45,536 nucleotides of DNA from Ferrovaceae bacterium (lineage in GTDB: Bacteria > Pseudomonadota > Gammaproteobacteria > Burkholderiales > Ferrovaceae). Shown here piece after piece: positions 1-7,924 of the stretch. The translations under genes and the position numbers were made by a program. The stretch is taken from the NCBI GenBank assembly GCA_027311025.1, contig DAICZS010000012.1, positions 1 through 45,536 of the forward strand. Reading direction: 5' to 3'. Every line of letters begins with the position of its first letter. The first letter of the stretch is position 1. The notes beneath the pieces are model-generated. The model saw only the letters and a list, made by a program, of their open reading frames with translations, had not been told where the DNA came from and did not search any database.

Positions 1-939
1 GGCTAACGGGTTGACCGCTGCCCGGTCGACGGGAGCAAGCGGTTCTTTGGCCCCGAGGTGCGCAAAGTAGGCGGCAAGTGCCATGGTGCCCACACCAATC
101 AGCAGCAGGGGAGGCGTCGTGAGGACAAGATAGGCGGGGTTGAGCAGGGCTACCAGCAGCAACAGGCGCAGGTACATCATGCCGGAAGCGGCAAGGACGG
201 CCCCTTGCATGGTGCGGTTGGGGACGGGATTGGTGCGGTCCACGCGGACCAGCACGAGGGTGGTGGCCGTACTGGAGTACAGGCCACCCAGAATGCCCGT
301 GATGAGATAACCGCGATGTGGAAATACATAGCGCCGCAGGATGTACCCCGCGTAGGAAATGGAAGAAATGACCACGACCGCCATCCAGATATGGAAGGGC
401 GTTGCGGGAATTTCAGGGCGCAGCATTTCCTGTGGCAACAGCGGCAGAATGACTGCAGAGAGCAACAGGAATTTGGCCAGGGTGATCAACTCCTGCTGGT
501 CCAGGTGTTCCAGAAGCCGATGCGCCAGGGGTTTGGCGCTCAGGACAAATATGTTGGCGACGAACAGCAGCACAAAAAACCACAAGGGCATGGTCAGGGC
601 GACCGGACCGAAGGTATAGACGATGGTGCCGATCAGGAGTTGCAGGATGCCCAGCTGACCCGTTTGCAGCTTATGCTGGTAGAACAGGCCGAACAGCACC
701 ACAAGCAGGAAAAAGCCGCTGATATAGAGTCGAAAGCTGGGGTCCAGGCTGTACAGCACAAAACCCAGGATCGCCACAAAGGTGTAGGTTCGGGCAGAGC
801 CGATGGCAAGATGATCCGTCCGATTGGCAAGATACTCCCGAAACTCCAGGCCCACGATGAAAGCGAAGAGGGCGACCAGGAGAAATTTCATCCACAGCTG
901 GGTGGCAATTTCCGCAAAGGAAAAAGCGGCAAGGTTCAT
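1..939 (-). CDS. MgtC/SapB-type DUF4010 membrane protein (partial, C-terminus beyond left edge)
   Basis: An open frame starts at ATG 939 and runs off the left edge with 313 residues visible. It is highly hydrophobic, with about eight to nine predicted membrane segments. An early FIVGLEFREY segment resembles the MgtC-like N-terminus. Further on, GGLYSSTATTLVLVR is the sequence I associate with the DUF4010 half of MgtC/DUF4010 fusion proteins. The family sits in the inner membrane; its transported substrate or partner is not established. A weak leftward promoter (TTGCCA, 16 nt, TAGTAT) can be read near 990-1013. The gene is divergent from the lipoprotein at 1056. A long Gln-rich frame on the opposite strand is only its shadow. 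The family call is fairly secure; function is unknown. Confidence 0.75.
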   Translation of the reverse strand, partial: MNLAAFSFAEIATQLWMKFLLVALFAFIVGLEFREYLANRTDHLAIGSARTYTFVAILGFVLYSLDPSFRLYISGFFLLVVLFGLFYQHKLQTGQLGILQLLIGTIVYTFGPVALTMPLWFFVLLFVANIFVLSAKPLAHRLLEHLDQQELITLAKFLLLSAVILPLLPQEMLRPEIPATPFHIWMAVVVISSISYAGYILRRYVFPHRGYLITGILGGLYSSTATTLVLVRVDRTNPVPNRTMQGAVLAASGMMYLRLLLLVALLNPAYLVLTTPPLLLIGVGTMALAAYFAHLGAKEPLAPVDRAAVNPLA

Positions 940-1055
940 GAAATGCGCTCAGGTAGACTGCCATTATGCATCGGACCATATTCAATATACTATGACACTC
1001 GTTTCAAGTGGCAATGTGTCGATGTCTGTTTTTCCGAACGATGGGGAGTGGGGTA

Positions 1056-1847
1056 ATGACGGAAGTTTTGAAAGGGGTTCTGGTGGCCTTGACCGCTTTG
1101 ACGATGGCGGGTTGCGGTGGCGGTGGCGGGAGCAGCGGAACCACGGGGACGCCTGGCGTATTCCAGGCCCAGGGTGTGGCCCAGGGCACGACGGCGCTGG
1201 GTAATTCCGACCTGGAAATCATTCTGGAGACTGGTGAATTCTATAATTTCGTCACCGCAGCGGGCATTGCCCTGACCGTGGACCATGGCACCCTGCTGGA
1301 ATCGGGAGCAGGCATTGCCGCCAACCTGATGGAATTCAACGTGGCGACCAATGTAGCCAGCAGCGGTGCCATGACGGGATTGTTCATTGCACAAAGTGCC
1401 ATTACTGGCACTATTGTGCTCAATATCAACCAATACTCCCCTTATACCGGCACCAATGTGGTTAGTCCCTATCAATACACCACCTTTTCTGCCAATTATC
1501 TGACGAGTTACAACACCGCTGCCAACCTCGCCACCCTCACCGGAACCTACAGCGGGGTCTACACCTATGGGGGCGCACCCGTGACCCTGACCCTGTCTGC
1601 AACCGGAGCCATTTCAGGCACCTCGACCAACTGCGCCATCAATGGCACGGCCACGCCCAGGGCTTCGGGGAAGAACGTTTTCAACGTCTCATTGACTTTG
1701 ACAGGGGCAAACTGCACGCCGGCCGGTGTGGGAAGTGCCAGCGGCATCGCAGTGCTCAACCCCGAAAACGGACTGACCCGCCTCTATGTGGCGGGACTCA
1801 ATGCGACGGGTTCGAACGGATTTTTCTGGGTCGGTACCCGGCAATAA
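1056..1847 (+). CDS. Putative outer-membrane lipoprotein, beta-rich
   Basis: This 263-residue protein starts at ATG 1056, preceded by GGGGAGTGGGG. An in-frame ATG at 1008 would put extra residues before an ideal signal peptide, so 1056 is preferred. Residues 1-19 form a lipoprotein signal ending in TMAG, with Cys20 as the lipidated residue, followed by a flexible Gly/Ser stretch. The mature part is rich in Thr, Ser, Gly, Ala and Asn. The last ~110 residues contain alternating beta-strand-like segments (GTYSGVYTYGG, VTLTLSATGAISGTS) and two cysteines that could pair. No catalytic motif is visible. I do not recognise a named family; a surface-exposed structural or binding lipoprotein is the likeliest role. 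It lies 17 nt before the RodZ-like gene and may be co-transcribed with it. Confidence 0.7.
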   Translation: MTEVLKGVLVALTALTMAGCGGGGGSSGTTGTPGVFQAQGVAQGTTALGNSDLEIILETGEFYNFVTAAGIALTVDHGTLLESGAGIAANLMEFNVATNVASSGAMTGLFIAQSAITGTIVLNINQYSPYTGTNVVSPYQYTTFSANYLTSYNTAANLATLTGTYSGVYTYGGAPVTLTLSATGAISGTSTNCAINGTATPRASGKNVFNVSLTLTGANCTPAGVGSASGIAVLNPENGLTRLYVAGLNATGSNGFFWVGTRQ

Positions 1848-1864
1848 GGCGTGGGCCCGAAATC

Positions 1865-2683
1865 ATGATGGCGCGCCCGGACATTGAAACGGAACTGGAC
1901 TGCGCACAGCAAATCAGCGCGCAACTGCGGGATGCGCGCCAGGCCCGCGGTTTGAGCCAAAAAGAGGTGGCTTACCAGTTGATGCTCTCTGCCGACCAGA
2001 TCAACTGCCTGGAAACGCGCAGCCTGAAATCTTTCTATAATCCTCAGTACTACGTGCTGGCGGCCAAAAAATATGCCGCTTTCCTTGGGGTGGCGATGGC
2101 ACAACCGCGGGCGCCGGCTGTCGCATCCGCGCCGGATCACGAGGCCCACGCCGAGCCCGGAAGGCCGGAGCGGCCCCGTTTGAGGCTGGGGCGCCCCCTG
2201 TTGTTGTCCCTGGTTGCCCTGTTGAGTGTCATCTTCGGCGTGGGCTACCTGGCGCGTGATGGCTTTCGTGAACACGACGCCACTCCCGGGCCGGCACCCC
2301 TGGCACTGCCGGTAGAGCCTGTGGTTCCGCCGTCCAGTGCCCCGGCTCCTGCTGCTTCGCTACCCGTGACAGCCGCCCCCAAGACACCGCCAGTGCCTGC
2401 TGAAAAGCCGGGGCAGGCGGAACTTCAGTTGCGTTTTTCAGCCCCTACCTGGGTGAGCGTCTATCGCCGTGATGGGTGGCACGAACAAAAAGTCTTTGGC
2501 CCTGACGAAACGCTGAAGCTGGATGCCGGGTCCCTGACCGAGCTGATCATTGGCAACGCGCCAGCAACGCGTGCCACCGTGGGCAATAACGACATCAGTC
2601 TGCAGCGCTTTACCAATCCGGACAACAAGGTGGCGCACCTCGTGGGACAAAACCTGCGTGACCTGACCGCAAGGCGACCTTAA
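1865..2683 (+). CDS. RodZ-like protein: helix-turn-helix, one membrane helix, DUF4115-like tail
   Basis: The 272-residue product has RodZ architecture. Residues ~16-76 are a helix-turn-helix of the HTH_25/XRE type (QARGLSQKEVAYQL, then a segment with the NPQYYVLAAKKYAAFLGV pattern). One membrane helix lies at ~111-130 after a basic stretch. A Pro/Ala-rich linker covers ~138-185, and a C-terminal beta domain from ~187 resembles DUF4115 (APTWVSVYRRDG...KVFGPDETLKLDAG). In RodZ the cytoplasmic HTH contacts MreB and the tail is periplasmic. Here the gene is not beside ispG, where rodZ commonly sits, but between a lipoprotein and an MmgE/PrpD gene. It could be a RodZ paralogue or a membrane-anchored regulator. 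The start is either of two adjacent ATGs (1865 or 1868). Confidence 0.72.
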   Translation: MMARPDIETELDCAQQISAQLRDARQARGLSQKEVAYQLMLSADQINCLETRSLKSFYNPQYYVLAAKKYAAFLGVAMAQPRAPAVASAPDHEAHAEPGRPERPRLRLGRPLLLSLVALLSVIFGVGYLARDGFREHDATPGPAPLALPVEPVVPPSSAPAPAASLPVTAAPKTPPVPAEKPGQAELQLRFSAPTWVSVYRRDGWHEQKVFGPDETLKLDAGSLTELIIGNAPATRATVGNNDISLQRFTNPDNKVAHLVGQNLRDLTARRP

Positions 2684-2709
2684 CCAGGCCTTTTTTCGGA
2701 GGAATTCTC

Positions 2710-4188
2710 ATGTCCTTCACTGACCGCAGATCGGTATTGCGTTTTGCCGCAATGCTTCCTGTCATTGCGGCATCTGCTGCCGAAACGGGCCCAAACCCAA
2801 TGGCCGCGGACGGCAACGCAACGCCGGCTCAGGGGGCCGGTGCGGCGCCAGGTGAAGTGACGCGCATCCTGGCGCGTTATGTGGTGGCAGCCCGTTACGA
2901 AGACCTTCCTGAGGGTGTGCGCAAAGAAGGCGTGAGAACCCTGCTGAACTGGGTCGGGGTGACGGTGGGGGGCTCACATCATCAAACGGTGGATATAGCG
3001 GTGTCGGCACTGCAGCCTTTCTCAGGCCCTCCCCAGGCCGCAATTCTGGGGCGTCGCGAACGGTTCGACATCATGAATGCCGCTTTCATCAATGGGGTCT
3101 CAAGCCATATTTTCGATTACGATGACACCCACCTCAAAACCATCATCCATCCAGCGGGCCCCGTGGCTTCCGCCATTCTGGCCCTGTCAGAAATGCATCC
3201 CGTCTCAGGCATGGATTTTCTCAATGCCATGATCCTTGGCATCGAGGTGGCGTGCAGGATTGGCAACGCGGTCTACCCCAACCATTTTGATACGGGCTGG
3301 CACATCACGGGCACCGCTGGGGTTTTTGGGGCGGCCGCGGCGACCGGAAAGCTGCTGGGCCTGAACGAACAACAGATGGTGTGGGCGCTTGGGCTGGCAG
3401 CCTCACAGCCTGTGGGGTTGCGCGAATCCTTTGGCTCGATGAACAAGAGCTTCAATCCGGGTCGCGCTGCCAGCAACGGCATCTTTTCCGCCTTGCTCGC
3501 AGCGAAAAATTTCACGAGTTCCAATGGCATGATCGAGGCCAAGCGGGGCTGGGCCCATACCATCAGTACGAAACAGGACTTCAGGGAAATCACACAGGGG
3601 TTGGGGCAGCACTACGAGGCAGCGCTGAATTCATACAAGCCGTTTGCCTGCGGCATCGTGTTGCACCCGGCCATCGATGCTGCCATCCAGTTGCGCAATG
3701 AACACCACCTCAAAGCCGATCAGATCGAACGCGTGGAGATCAAGGTCAATCCCCTGGTACTGGAGCTTACCGGCAAAAGAAACCCGCAAGTCGGGCTCGA
3801 AGGGAAGTTCAGCGTTTACCATGCCGTTGCAGTGGCCCTGGTGGAAGGGGCTGCCGGTGAAAAACAGTTTAGCGCCCGTGCCCTGTCCGACCCCACCGTC
3901 ATGGCACTGCGCAAAAAGATCATCCCGGTGAGCACCCCGGGGATCGCCACTTCCCAGGTGGACATGGTGATCGTGCTCAAGAACGGACAATTGCTACAGC
4001 GCCATATCGAGCATGCTGTGGGAAGCCTGGAAGCGCCGATGAGTGATCAAGCCCTGGAAGCCAAGTTTACCGATCTGGCCGAAGGGATCTTGCCCGACCC
4101 CACCATCCGCCGGGTCATGGATCTTTGCTGGAACGTGGAAAAACTGGGGAATGCAGCAGAAATCGCCAGGCTGTGTACGCCCGTCTGA
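2710..4188 (+). CDS. MmgE/PrpD family protein with an apparent twin-arginine signal
   Basis: A 492-residue protein of the MmgE/PrpD superfamily, which includes 2-methylcitrate dehydratase, cis-aconitate decarboxylase and iminodisuccinate epimerase. Family signatures seen are FINGVSSHIFDYDDTH (residues ~122-137), GIEVACRIGNAV, HITGTAGVFGAAAA and a KPFACGIVLHPAIDAA segment around 312-327. Residues 1-25 look like an export signal: Arg6-Arg7 in DRRSVLRF followed by a hydrophobic run and an Ala-rich cleavage region. About 50 residues precede the conserved core. AGGAGG-type ribosome-binding sequence (CGGAGGAA) supports ATG 2710. The substrate cannot be told from sequence. It ends 8 nt from the convergent periplasmic amidohydrolase gene. 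Confidence 0.85.
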   Translation: MSFTDRRSVLRFAAMLPVIAASAAETGPNPMAADGNATPAQGAGAAPGEVTRILARYVVAARYEDLPEGVRKEGVRTLLNWVGVTVGGSHHQTVDIAVSALQPFSGPPQAAILGRRERFDIMNAAFINGVSSHIFDYDDTHLKTIIHPAGPVASAILALSEMHPVSGMDFLNAMILGIEVACRIGNAVYPNHFDTGWHITGTAGVFGAAAATGKLLGLNEQQMVWALGLAASQPVGLRESFGSMNKSFNPGRAASNGIFSALLAAKNFTSSNGMIEAKRGWAHTISTKQDFREITQGLGQHYEAALNSYKPFACGIVLHPAIDAAIQLRNEHHLKADQIERVEIKVNPLVLELTGKRNPQVGLEGKFSVYHAVAVALVEGAAGEKQFSARALSDPTVMALRKKIIPVSTPGIATSQVDMVIVLKNGQLLQRHIEHAVGSLEAPMSDQALEAKFTDLAEGILPDPTIRRVMDLCWNVEKLGNAAEIARLCTPV

Positions 4189-4196
4189 ACATGCAC

Positions 4197-5582
4197 TCAA
4201 TTCCCCTGGGCAGCCCAGCGGGCCTTCAAGGTGTTTCGCGGAATTTCCTCGCCACGCAGGTAAACGCGTGAGATACGACGCGTGTTTGCAATGTCATCCA
4301 GGGGGTTGGCGTCGAGCACGATGAAATCCGCGCTTTTTCCCGGCACCAGGGTGCCCAGCTGGTCCAGCCCCAGGATCGCAGCCGAATTGCGTGTGCCAAT
4401 CAGCAGGGCTTGCATGGGGGTAAGCCCGGCGCGCTTGACGAGTAGCTCCATTTCAACATGCGTGCCCAGGCCGAAGAACTGGCCACCATTCATGCCGCCG
4501 GTATCGGTGCCAAGACCGAGTTGCACCCCGGCAGCCTCAAGCAGGGCCGTATTGTGCAGGCTCATCTGCGCCATGGCGCGCGTCCGCGCCAACGCCTGGG
4601 GTGTGACAGCCGGGTCGGGTTGAAACTGGTCCGCCAGTTCCTTCAGATCTGCTGCCGTGTAGACGTCGCGTAGCATGGGGTCTTCAAGCCATGCTGGCGG
4701 CGACGTGTAGATGCTGCGGCGCTCTCCCCAAAGCGTCTCGAGGAAGAACACGTTCGGATGCGCCTTCAGGAGTTGCAGCAGTTCATCATCGACTTCCTGG
4801 TCCCGCACCATGTGGGCGAAACCATCCACTCCCGCCCTGAGCAGGTCTTTCACGTCGGCAAGGTTGACGATATGTGCCATCACCTTCAGATGGTGTCGGT
4901 GCGCTTCATCGATGATGGCGCGGTAGAGCGCAGGCTTGAGTTTTTCCACCCTGCCATTGCGGTCATCCACCCAGATCTTCACCATGTCGGGTTGATGTGC
5001 TGCAAGCTCGCGTACGTATTGGCGAGCCTGGGTCTCCGTGGTGACGCCATAAATCGAATCGCGCATGGGTCCCCCAGGGCCGGCATCAGGCATGGCGAAG
5101 CCGCTGCCAGTGGTGAGATAGCGCGCGCCCTGCAGGGCTTCCGGGCGGATCGTGAAGGGCAGGTCGCCTCGTCCGGTTCCCGTCTCGAGAATGGCTGCCA
5201 CGCCAAAGAATGCAAAGCGGTCGAGAATGTCCAGCAGGTTTCCCCGGGTGTAGTTGTCGGCCGAGAAGCTGGAGCCTTTGCGATATCCCATATGGACATG
5301 ATCGTCCACCAGTGCGGGCATGACGGTTTTTCCCGTAAGGTTGACTCGCACGGCCCCGGCAGGGAAGGTGAGCACTCCTTGCTTGCCGACACCGGTGATC
5401 ATGCCATTGGTGACTACAAACACGGCATTTTCAATGGGTGGGGTGTTTGTGCCGGTGATGAGTCGGGCCCCTTCAAATACCATGACGGTGTCCGGGGGCA
5501 CGGCTGAAGCCCAAGCGGTGCCGGCCATCAGCAGGGCGGCAAATAAACGCCACGACAGGCGTGTCAGGTGGGATCGGGTCAT
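4197..5582 (-). CDS. Periplasmic metal-dependent amidohydrolase
   Basis: A 461-residue amidohydrolase of the imidazolonepropionase/prolidase-like branch. Residues 1-26 are a Sec signal peptide ending AWA-SA. The metal centre is complete: His95-x-His97 in DDHVHMG, candidate carboxylated Lys202 (MVKIWVDD), His237 (KVMAHI), His257 (GFAHMV) and Asp360 (LGTDTGG). A C-terminal beta segment with GKSADFIVLDANPLDDI closes the small domain. The enzyme should hydrolyse a C-N bond of a cyclic amide, dipeptide or related compound outside the cytoplasm, but the substrate is not readable from sequence. An AAGGAAATGAGGAA ribosome-binding region precedes ATG 5582. It is convergent with the MmgE/PrpD gene and 41 nt downstream of the SDR gene on the same strand, so co-transcription with the SDR is possible. 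Confidence 0.88.
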   Translation of the reverse strand: MTRSHLTRLSWRLFAALLMAGTAWASAVPPDTVMVFEGARLITGTNTPPIENAVFVVTNGMITGVGKQGVLTFPAGAVRVNLTGKTVMPALVDDHVHMGYRKGSSFSADNYTRGNLLDILDRFAFFGVAAILETGTGRGDLPFTIRPEALQGARYLTTGSGFAMPDAGPGGPMRDSIYGVTTETQARQYVRELAAHQPDMVKIWVDDRNGRVEKLKPALYRAIIDEAHRHHLKVMAHIVNLADVKDLLRAGVDGFAHMVRDQEVDDELLQLLKAHPNVFFLETLWGERRSIYTSPPAWLEDPMLRDVYTAADLKELADQFQPDPAVTPQALARTRAMAQMSLHNTALLEAAGVQLGLGTDTGGMNGGQFFGLGTHVEMELLVKRAGLTPMQALLIGTRNSAAILGLDQLGTLVPGKSADFIVLDANPLDDIANTRRISRVYLRGEEIPRNTLKARWAAQGN

Positions 5583-5623
5583 TTCCTCATTTCCTTGCAG
5601 GTGAATGGACGTCAGGGGTGCCG

Positions 5624-6370
5624 CTATCGGCCACCAGAAACGTCAATGAACGCGCCCGTCGTATAGGAGGATTCTTCAGAAAGCAGCCATAGGATGGCTC
5701 TGGCCACCTCGTCAGGCTGTCCGCCGCGCTTCATGGGAATGGCCTCCTTGACGCGATCCACGCGTTGGGGCTCACCACCACTGGCATGGATGTCGGTATA
5801 GATTACGCCGGGGCACACGGCATTCACACGAATGCCTTCCGCAGCAACTTCCTTCGCCAACCCCAGTGTCAGGGTGTCCACCGCCGCCTTGGAAGCGGCA
5901 TAGTCTACATATTCGCCCGGAGAACCCAGCCGGGATGCACGGGATGACACGTTGACAATGCCACCACCGATGCCGCCATGCCGGGTGGACATGCGGCGCA
6001 CCGCTTCACGCGAACACAGGAAGCTGCCCATCACGTTGACGGCCAGTATCCGGCGGATTCGCTCAACATCCATATCCTCGACACGGGACTGCTTCTCCAG
6101 GATACCTGCGTTGTTGACCAGGGCAGTGACGCTACCCCAAGCGGCATCAACCCGTTCAAACAGGGCAATGACCTCGCGCTCCACGGCTACGTCAGCCTGC
6201 ACGGCCATGGCAACGCCGCCCTTTGCGGCAATGGATGAAACGACCGCATCTGCCGCATCCCGGTGGTGCAGGTAATTGACGCATACGGCATATCCCTGTG
6301 CGCCAGCCTGGAGCGCCGTGGCTGCGCCGATGCCTCTGGCGCCGCCGGTGACGATCATCACTTGTTTCAT
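5624..6370 (-). CDS. Short-chain dehydrogenase/reductase (SDR)
   Basis: A 248-residue classical SDR oxidoreductase. The cofactor motif TGGARGIG is at residues 8-15, NNAG at 86-89, and the catalytic set is Ser142/Ser143, Tyr157 and Lys161 (YAASK). The C-terminus has the usual GAFIDVSGGR ending. It resembles glucose-1-dehydrogenase/FabG-type SDRs and should reduce or oxidise a carbonyl/alcohol with NAD(P)(H). The substrate is unknown. AGGAGG lies 11 nt before ATG 6370. It is probably the first gene of a leftward unit with the amidohydrolase and is divergent from the repeat protein at 6489. Confidence 0.9.
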   Translation of the reverse strand: MKQVMIVTGGARGIGAATALQAGAQGYAVCVNYLHHRDAADAVVSSIAAKGGVAMAVQADVAVEREVIALFERVDAAWGSVTALVNNAGILEKQSRVEDMDVERIRRILAVNVMGSFLCSREAVRRMSTRHGGIGGGIVNVSSRASRLGSPGEYVDYAASKAAVDTLTLGLAKEVAAEGIRVNAVCPGVIYTDIHASGGEPQRVDRVKEAIPMKRGGQPDEVARAILWLLSEESSYTTGAFIDVSGGR

Positions 6371-6412
6371 GACCCGCCCATCCTCCTGCTAGATACAGCC
6401 TGATATTGCAAC

Positions 6413-6441
6413 TTGACCTCATGTATGAATATGTGTCAAAT
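6413..6441. promoter_or_regulatory. Divergent promoter region with facing -35-like boxes
   Basis: On the plus strand TTGACC (6413-6418) is followed after 17 nt by TCAAAT (6436-6441). On the minus strand TTGACA occupies 6439-6434. The two hexamers therefore face each other and form a TTGAC...GTCAA dyad across 6413-6439. This could be overlapping promoters for the SDR and the repeat protein, an operator, or both. The -10 boxes are weak, so this is a reading of the sequence only. Confidence 0.35.
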
Positions 6442-6488
6442 TGTAACTAAATGTTCGATTTGCGATTTCCTATTCGGAGAATGCGGTC

Positions 6489-7808
6489 GTGATGGGCTCG
6501 CTGCAGAAATTCTCACGATTGATCACGCAGGTGCTGCTGGCGTTCTCTTTGATCTGTACCGCTTTGTCGGCCAATGGCACAGACACTTACGATCCGGCAA
6601 CCAACATCCTCTCGATTCCCTCGCTGACGATCAACGGTACTGCATATTCCAGCGTCACGATGACGGTGGGCAAGGTGATCAGCATCGGTGGCGGCACGCC
6701 AGTGGGTACCACCGACACCTATTCCACCACATCCGGTCTGCTGACCATTCCCGCTGTCCAGCTGGGAGCCACCACATTCACCAATGTAGTGGCTACCGTG
6801 GGCAACATCATCAGCACCGGCAATGGCGCCATTGCCCCCAATGGCGGCGATACATATGATCCTGCAACCGGTGTTTTGACCGTTCCCCTGGTGCTCGTGG
6901 GCGGCAATGCCTACACCAATGTGCAAGTCACTTTGGGCAGCATCGTCAACATGGGTGGTGGTACCGCAGGGAGCGCTTACGACACTTTCAATACGGCCAC
7001 CAATCAACTGAACATCCCGACAGTACGGGTGGGTAGCACGGTTTATCATAATGTCGTCATTACCGTCGGCGCCATCGTCAGCGTGGGTGGCGGCTCCGTT
7101 CTTCCCGTGACAAAACCGTTGCTGACCCTGAGAAACCCACTGGATTCCGTCACTGTCGGTGACACGGCTTATTCGCAAAATGTCGTGGCGGGCATATGGC
7201 CTACATCCCTATATACATACATGCTCGATTCCTTGAGTAATGGTGTGACCCCCGGCGGAATGACGCTGCACATTGATGGCACGCTCAGTGGCATTCCCAC
7301 CAGCACGGGAAAAACCGATGTCAATGGCAATCAGTTGCCCAATACTTACACGTTTGGCGTCTGCGCCGTGGACACCTTTTCTCGTGTTACCACTTCTCCG
7401 TGCCCACAAACCTCGATTGTCGTGAATCCCCTTGGCGTTGCAGGTACCTGGGTTGGCACATGGAGCAAAACCGGCTCGGGCGACGGCGGCTGCACCTACA
7501 GCGACAGCGGCTCGCTGACGCTCACCCTGTCCACCAGTGGCACTGCGTTATCAGGATCCGTATCCGCCGACGGACTGATGCTGCGCTACGTTCCCAGTTG
7601 CGAATTTGCCTACTACACCTCGTCTTCCGGCACCGTCTCCGGAACGGTTGCAGGATCGAGCCTGAACATTCTCTACAGCCTGTTTATCTCGGAAACGAGT
7701 AAGAATGTTTCCTACAACTGGTCTGCAAAAGTTGCAAACAATGTCATGACTGGCACCCTGGTCAGCAGTTCAGGGGCTACCGGTTCGTTCTCGCTCACGA
7801 AGCAATAG
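6489..7808 (+). CDS. Secreted protein with four ~38-residue beta repeats, an Ig-like domain and a beta-rich tail
   Basis: A 439-residue protein with an N-terminal signal (residues ~1-28). Four tandem repeats follow at residues 32-69, 76-113, 121-158 and 165-202, of the pattern DTYDPATxxLxIPxLxxGxTxYxNVxxTVGxIxSxGGG. Residues ~212-320 look like a putative Ig domain of the He_PIG kind (GTLSGIP...YTFGVCAVD). The last ~115 residues form another beta-rich unit (GTWVGTWSKTG to the end) with paired cysteines. I know similar repeats from uncharacterised betaproteobacterial surface proteins but no assigned function. The start is GTG 6489, 8 nt after GGAGA; ATG 6492 is the alternative. It is a single gene between divergent SDR and downstream chemoreceptor genes. 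Confidence 0.8.
   Translation: MMGSLQKFSRLITQVLLAFSLICTALSANGTDTYDPATNILSIPSLTINGTAYSSVTMTVGKVISIGGGTPVGTTDTYSTTSGLLTIPAVQLGATTFTNVVATVGNIISTGNGAIAPNGGDTYDPATGVLTVPLVLVGGNAYTNVQVTLGSIVNMGGGTAGSAYDTFNTATNQLNIPTVRVGSTVYHNVVITVGAIVSVGGGSVLPVTKPLLTLRNPLDSVTVGDTAYSQNVVAGIWPTSLYTYMLDSLSNGVTPGGMTLHIDGTLSGIPTSTGKTDVNGNQLPNTYTFGVCAVDTFSRVTTSPCPQTSIVVNPLGVAGTWVGTWSKTGSGDGGCTYSDSGSLTLTLSTSGTALSGSVSADGLMLRYVPSCEFAYYTSSSGTVSGTVAGSSLNILYSLFISETSKNVSYNWSAKVANNVMTGTLVSSSGATGSFSLTKQ
6582..7094 (+). repeat. Four in-frame protein repeats (pitch 44-45 codons)
   Basis: The repeat units begin at about 6582, 6714, 6849 and 6981. At protein level each contains an Asp-Thr-aromatic start, a short LxIP or LxVP strand, a Gly turn, an aromatic-x-x-V strand, and TVG or TLG followed by a Gly-rich end. 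The units have diverged in DNA sequence, so recent slippage is unlikely. Confidence 0.75.
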
Positions 7809-7924
7809 GCCTGGGCTGATATATTTTTGTATCCAGGCCAAGGCTTGCCTTCAGAATTCCACGAATCTGCCGTTATCATCGGAGTGACGCTTCGAAGTAT
7901 GGTAATGAGAGAGGAATATCTGTA

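Noticed and set aside
58-1056. Long Gln/His-rich open frame on the plus strand
   Set aside because: It is the antisense shadow of the MgtC/DUF4010 membrane protein, whose minus-strand translation has clear membrane helices and family motifs.
7808-7839. GGCCTGG...CCAGGCC hairpin after the repeat protein
   Set aside because: The stem is only 7 bp, the T-rich stretch is in the loop rather than after the stem, so it is not convincing as an intrinsic terminator.
7845-7880. Sigma-28-like element (GCCGTTAT) before the chemoreceptor
   Set aside because: Only 6 of 8 positions match the -10 box and the -35 half is poor, so I do not call a flagellar-class promoter.
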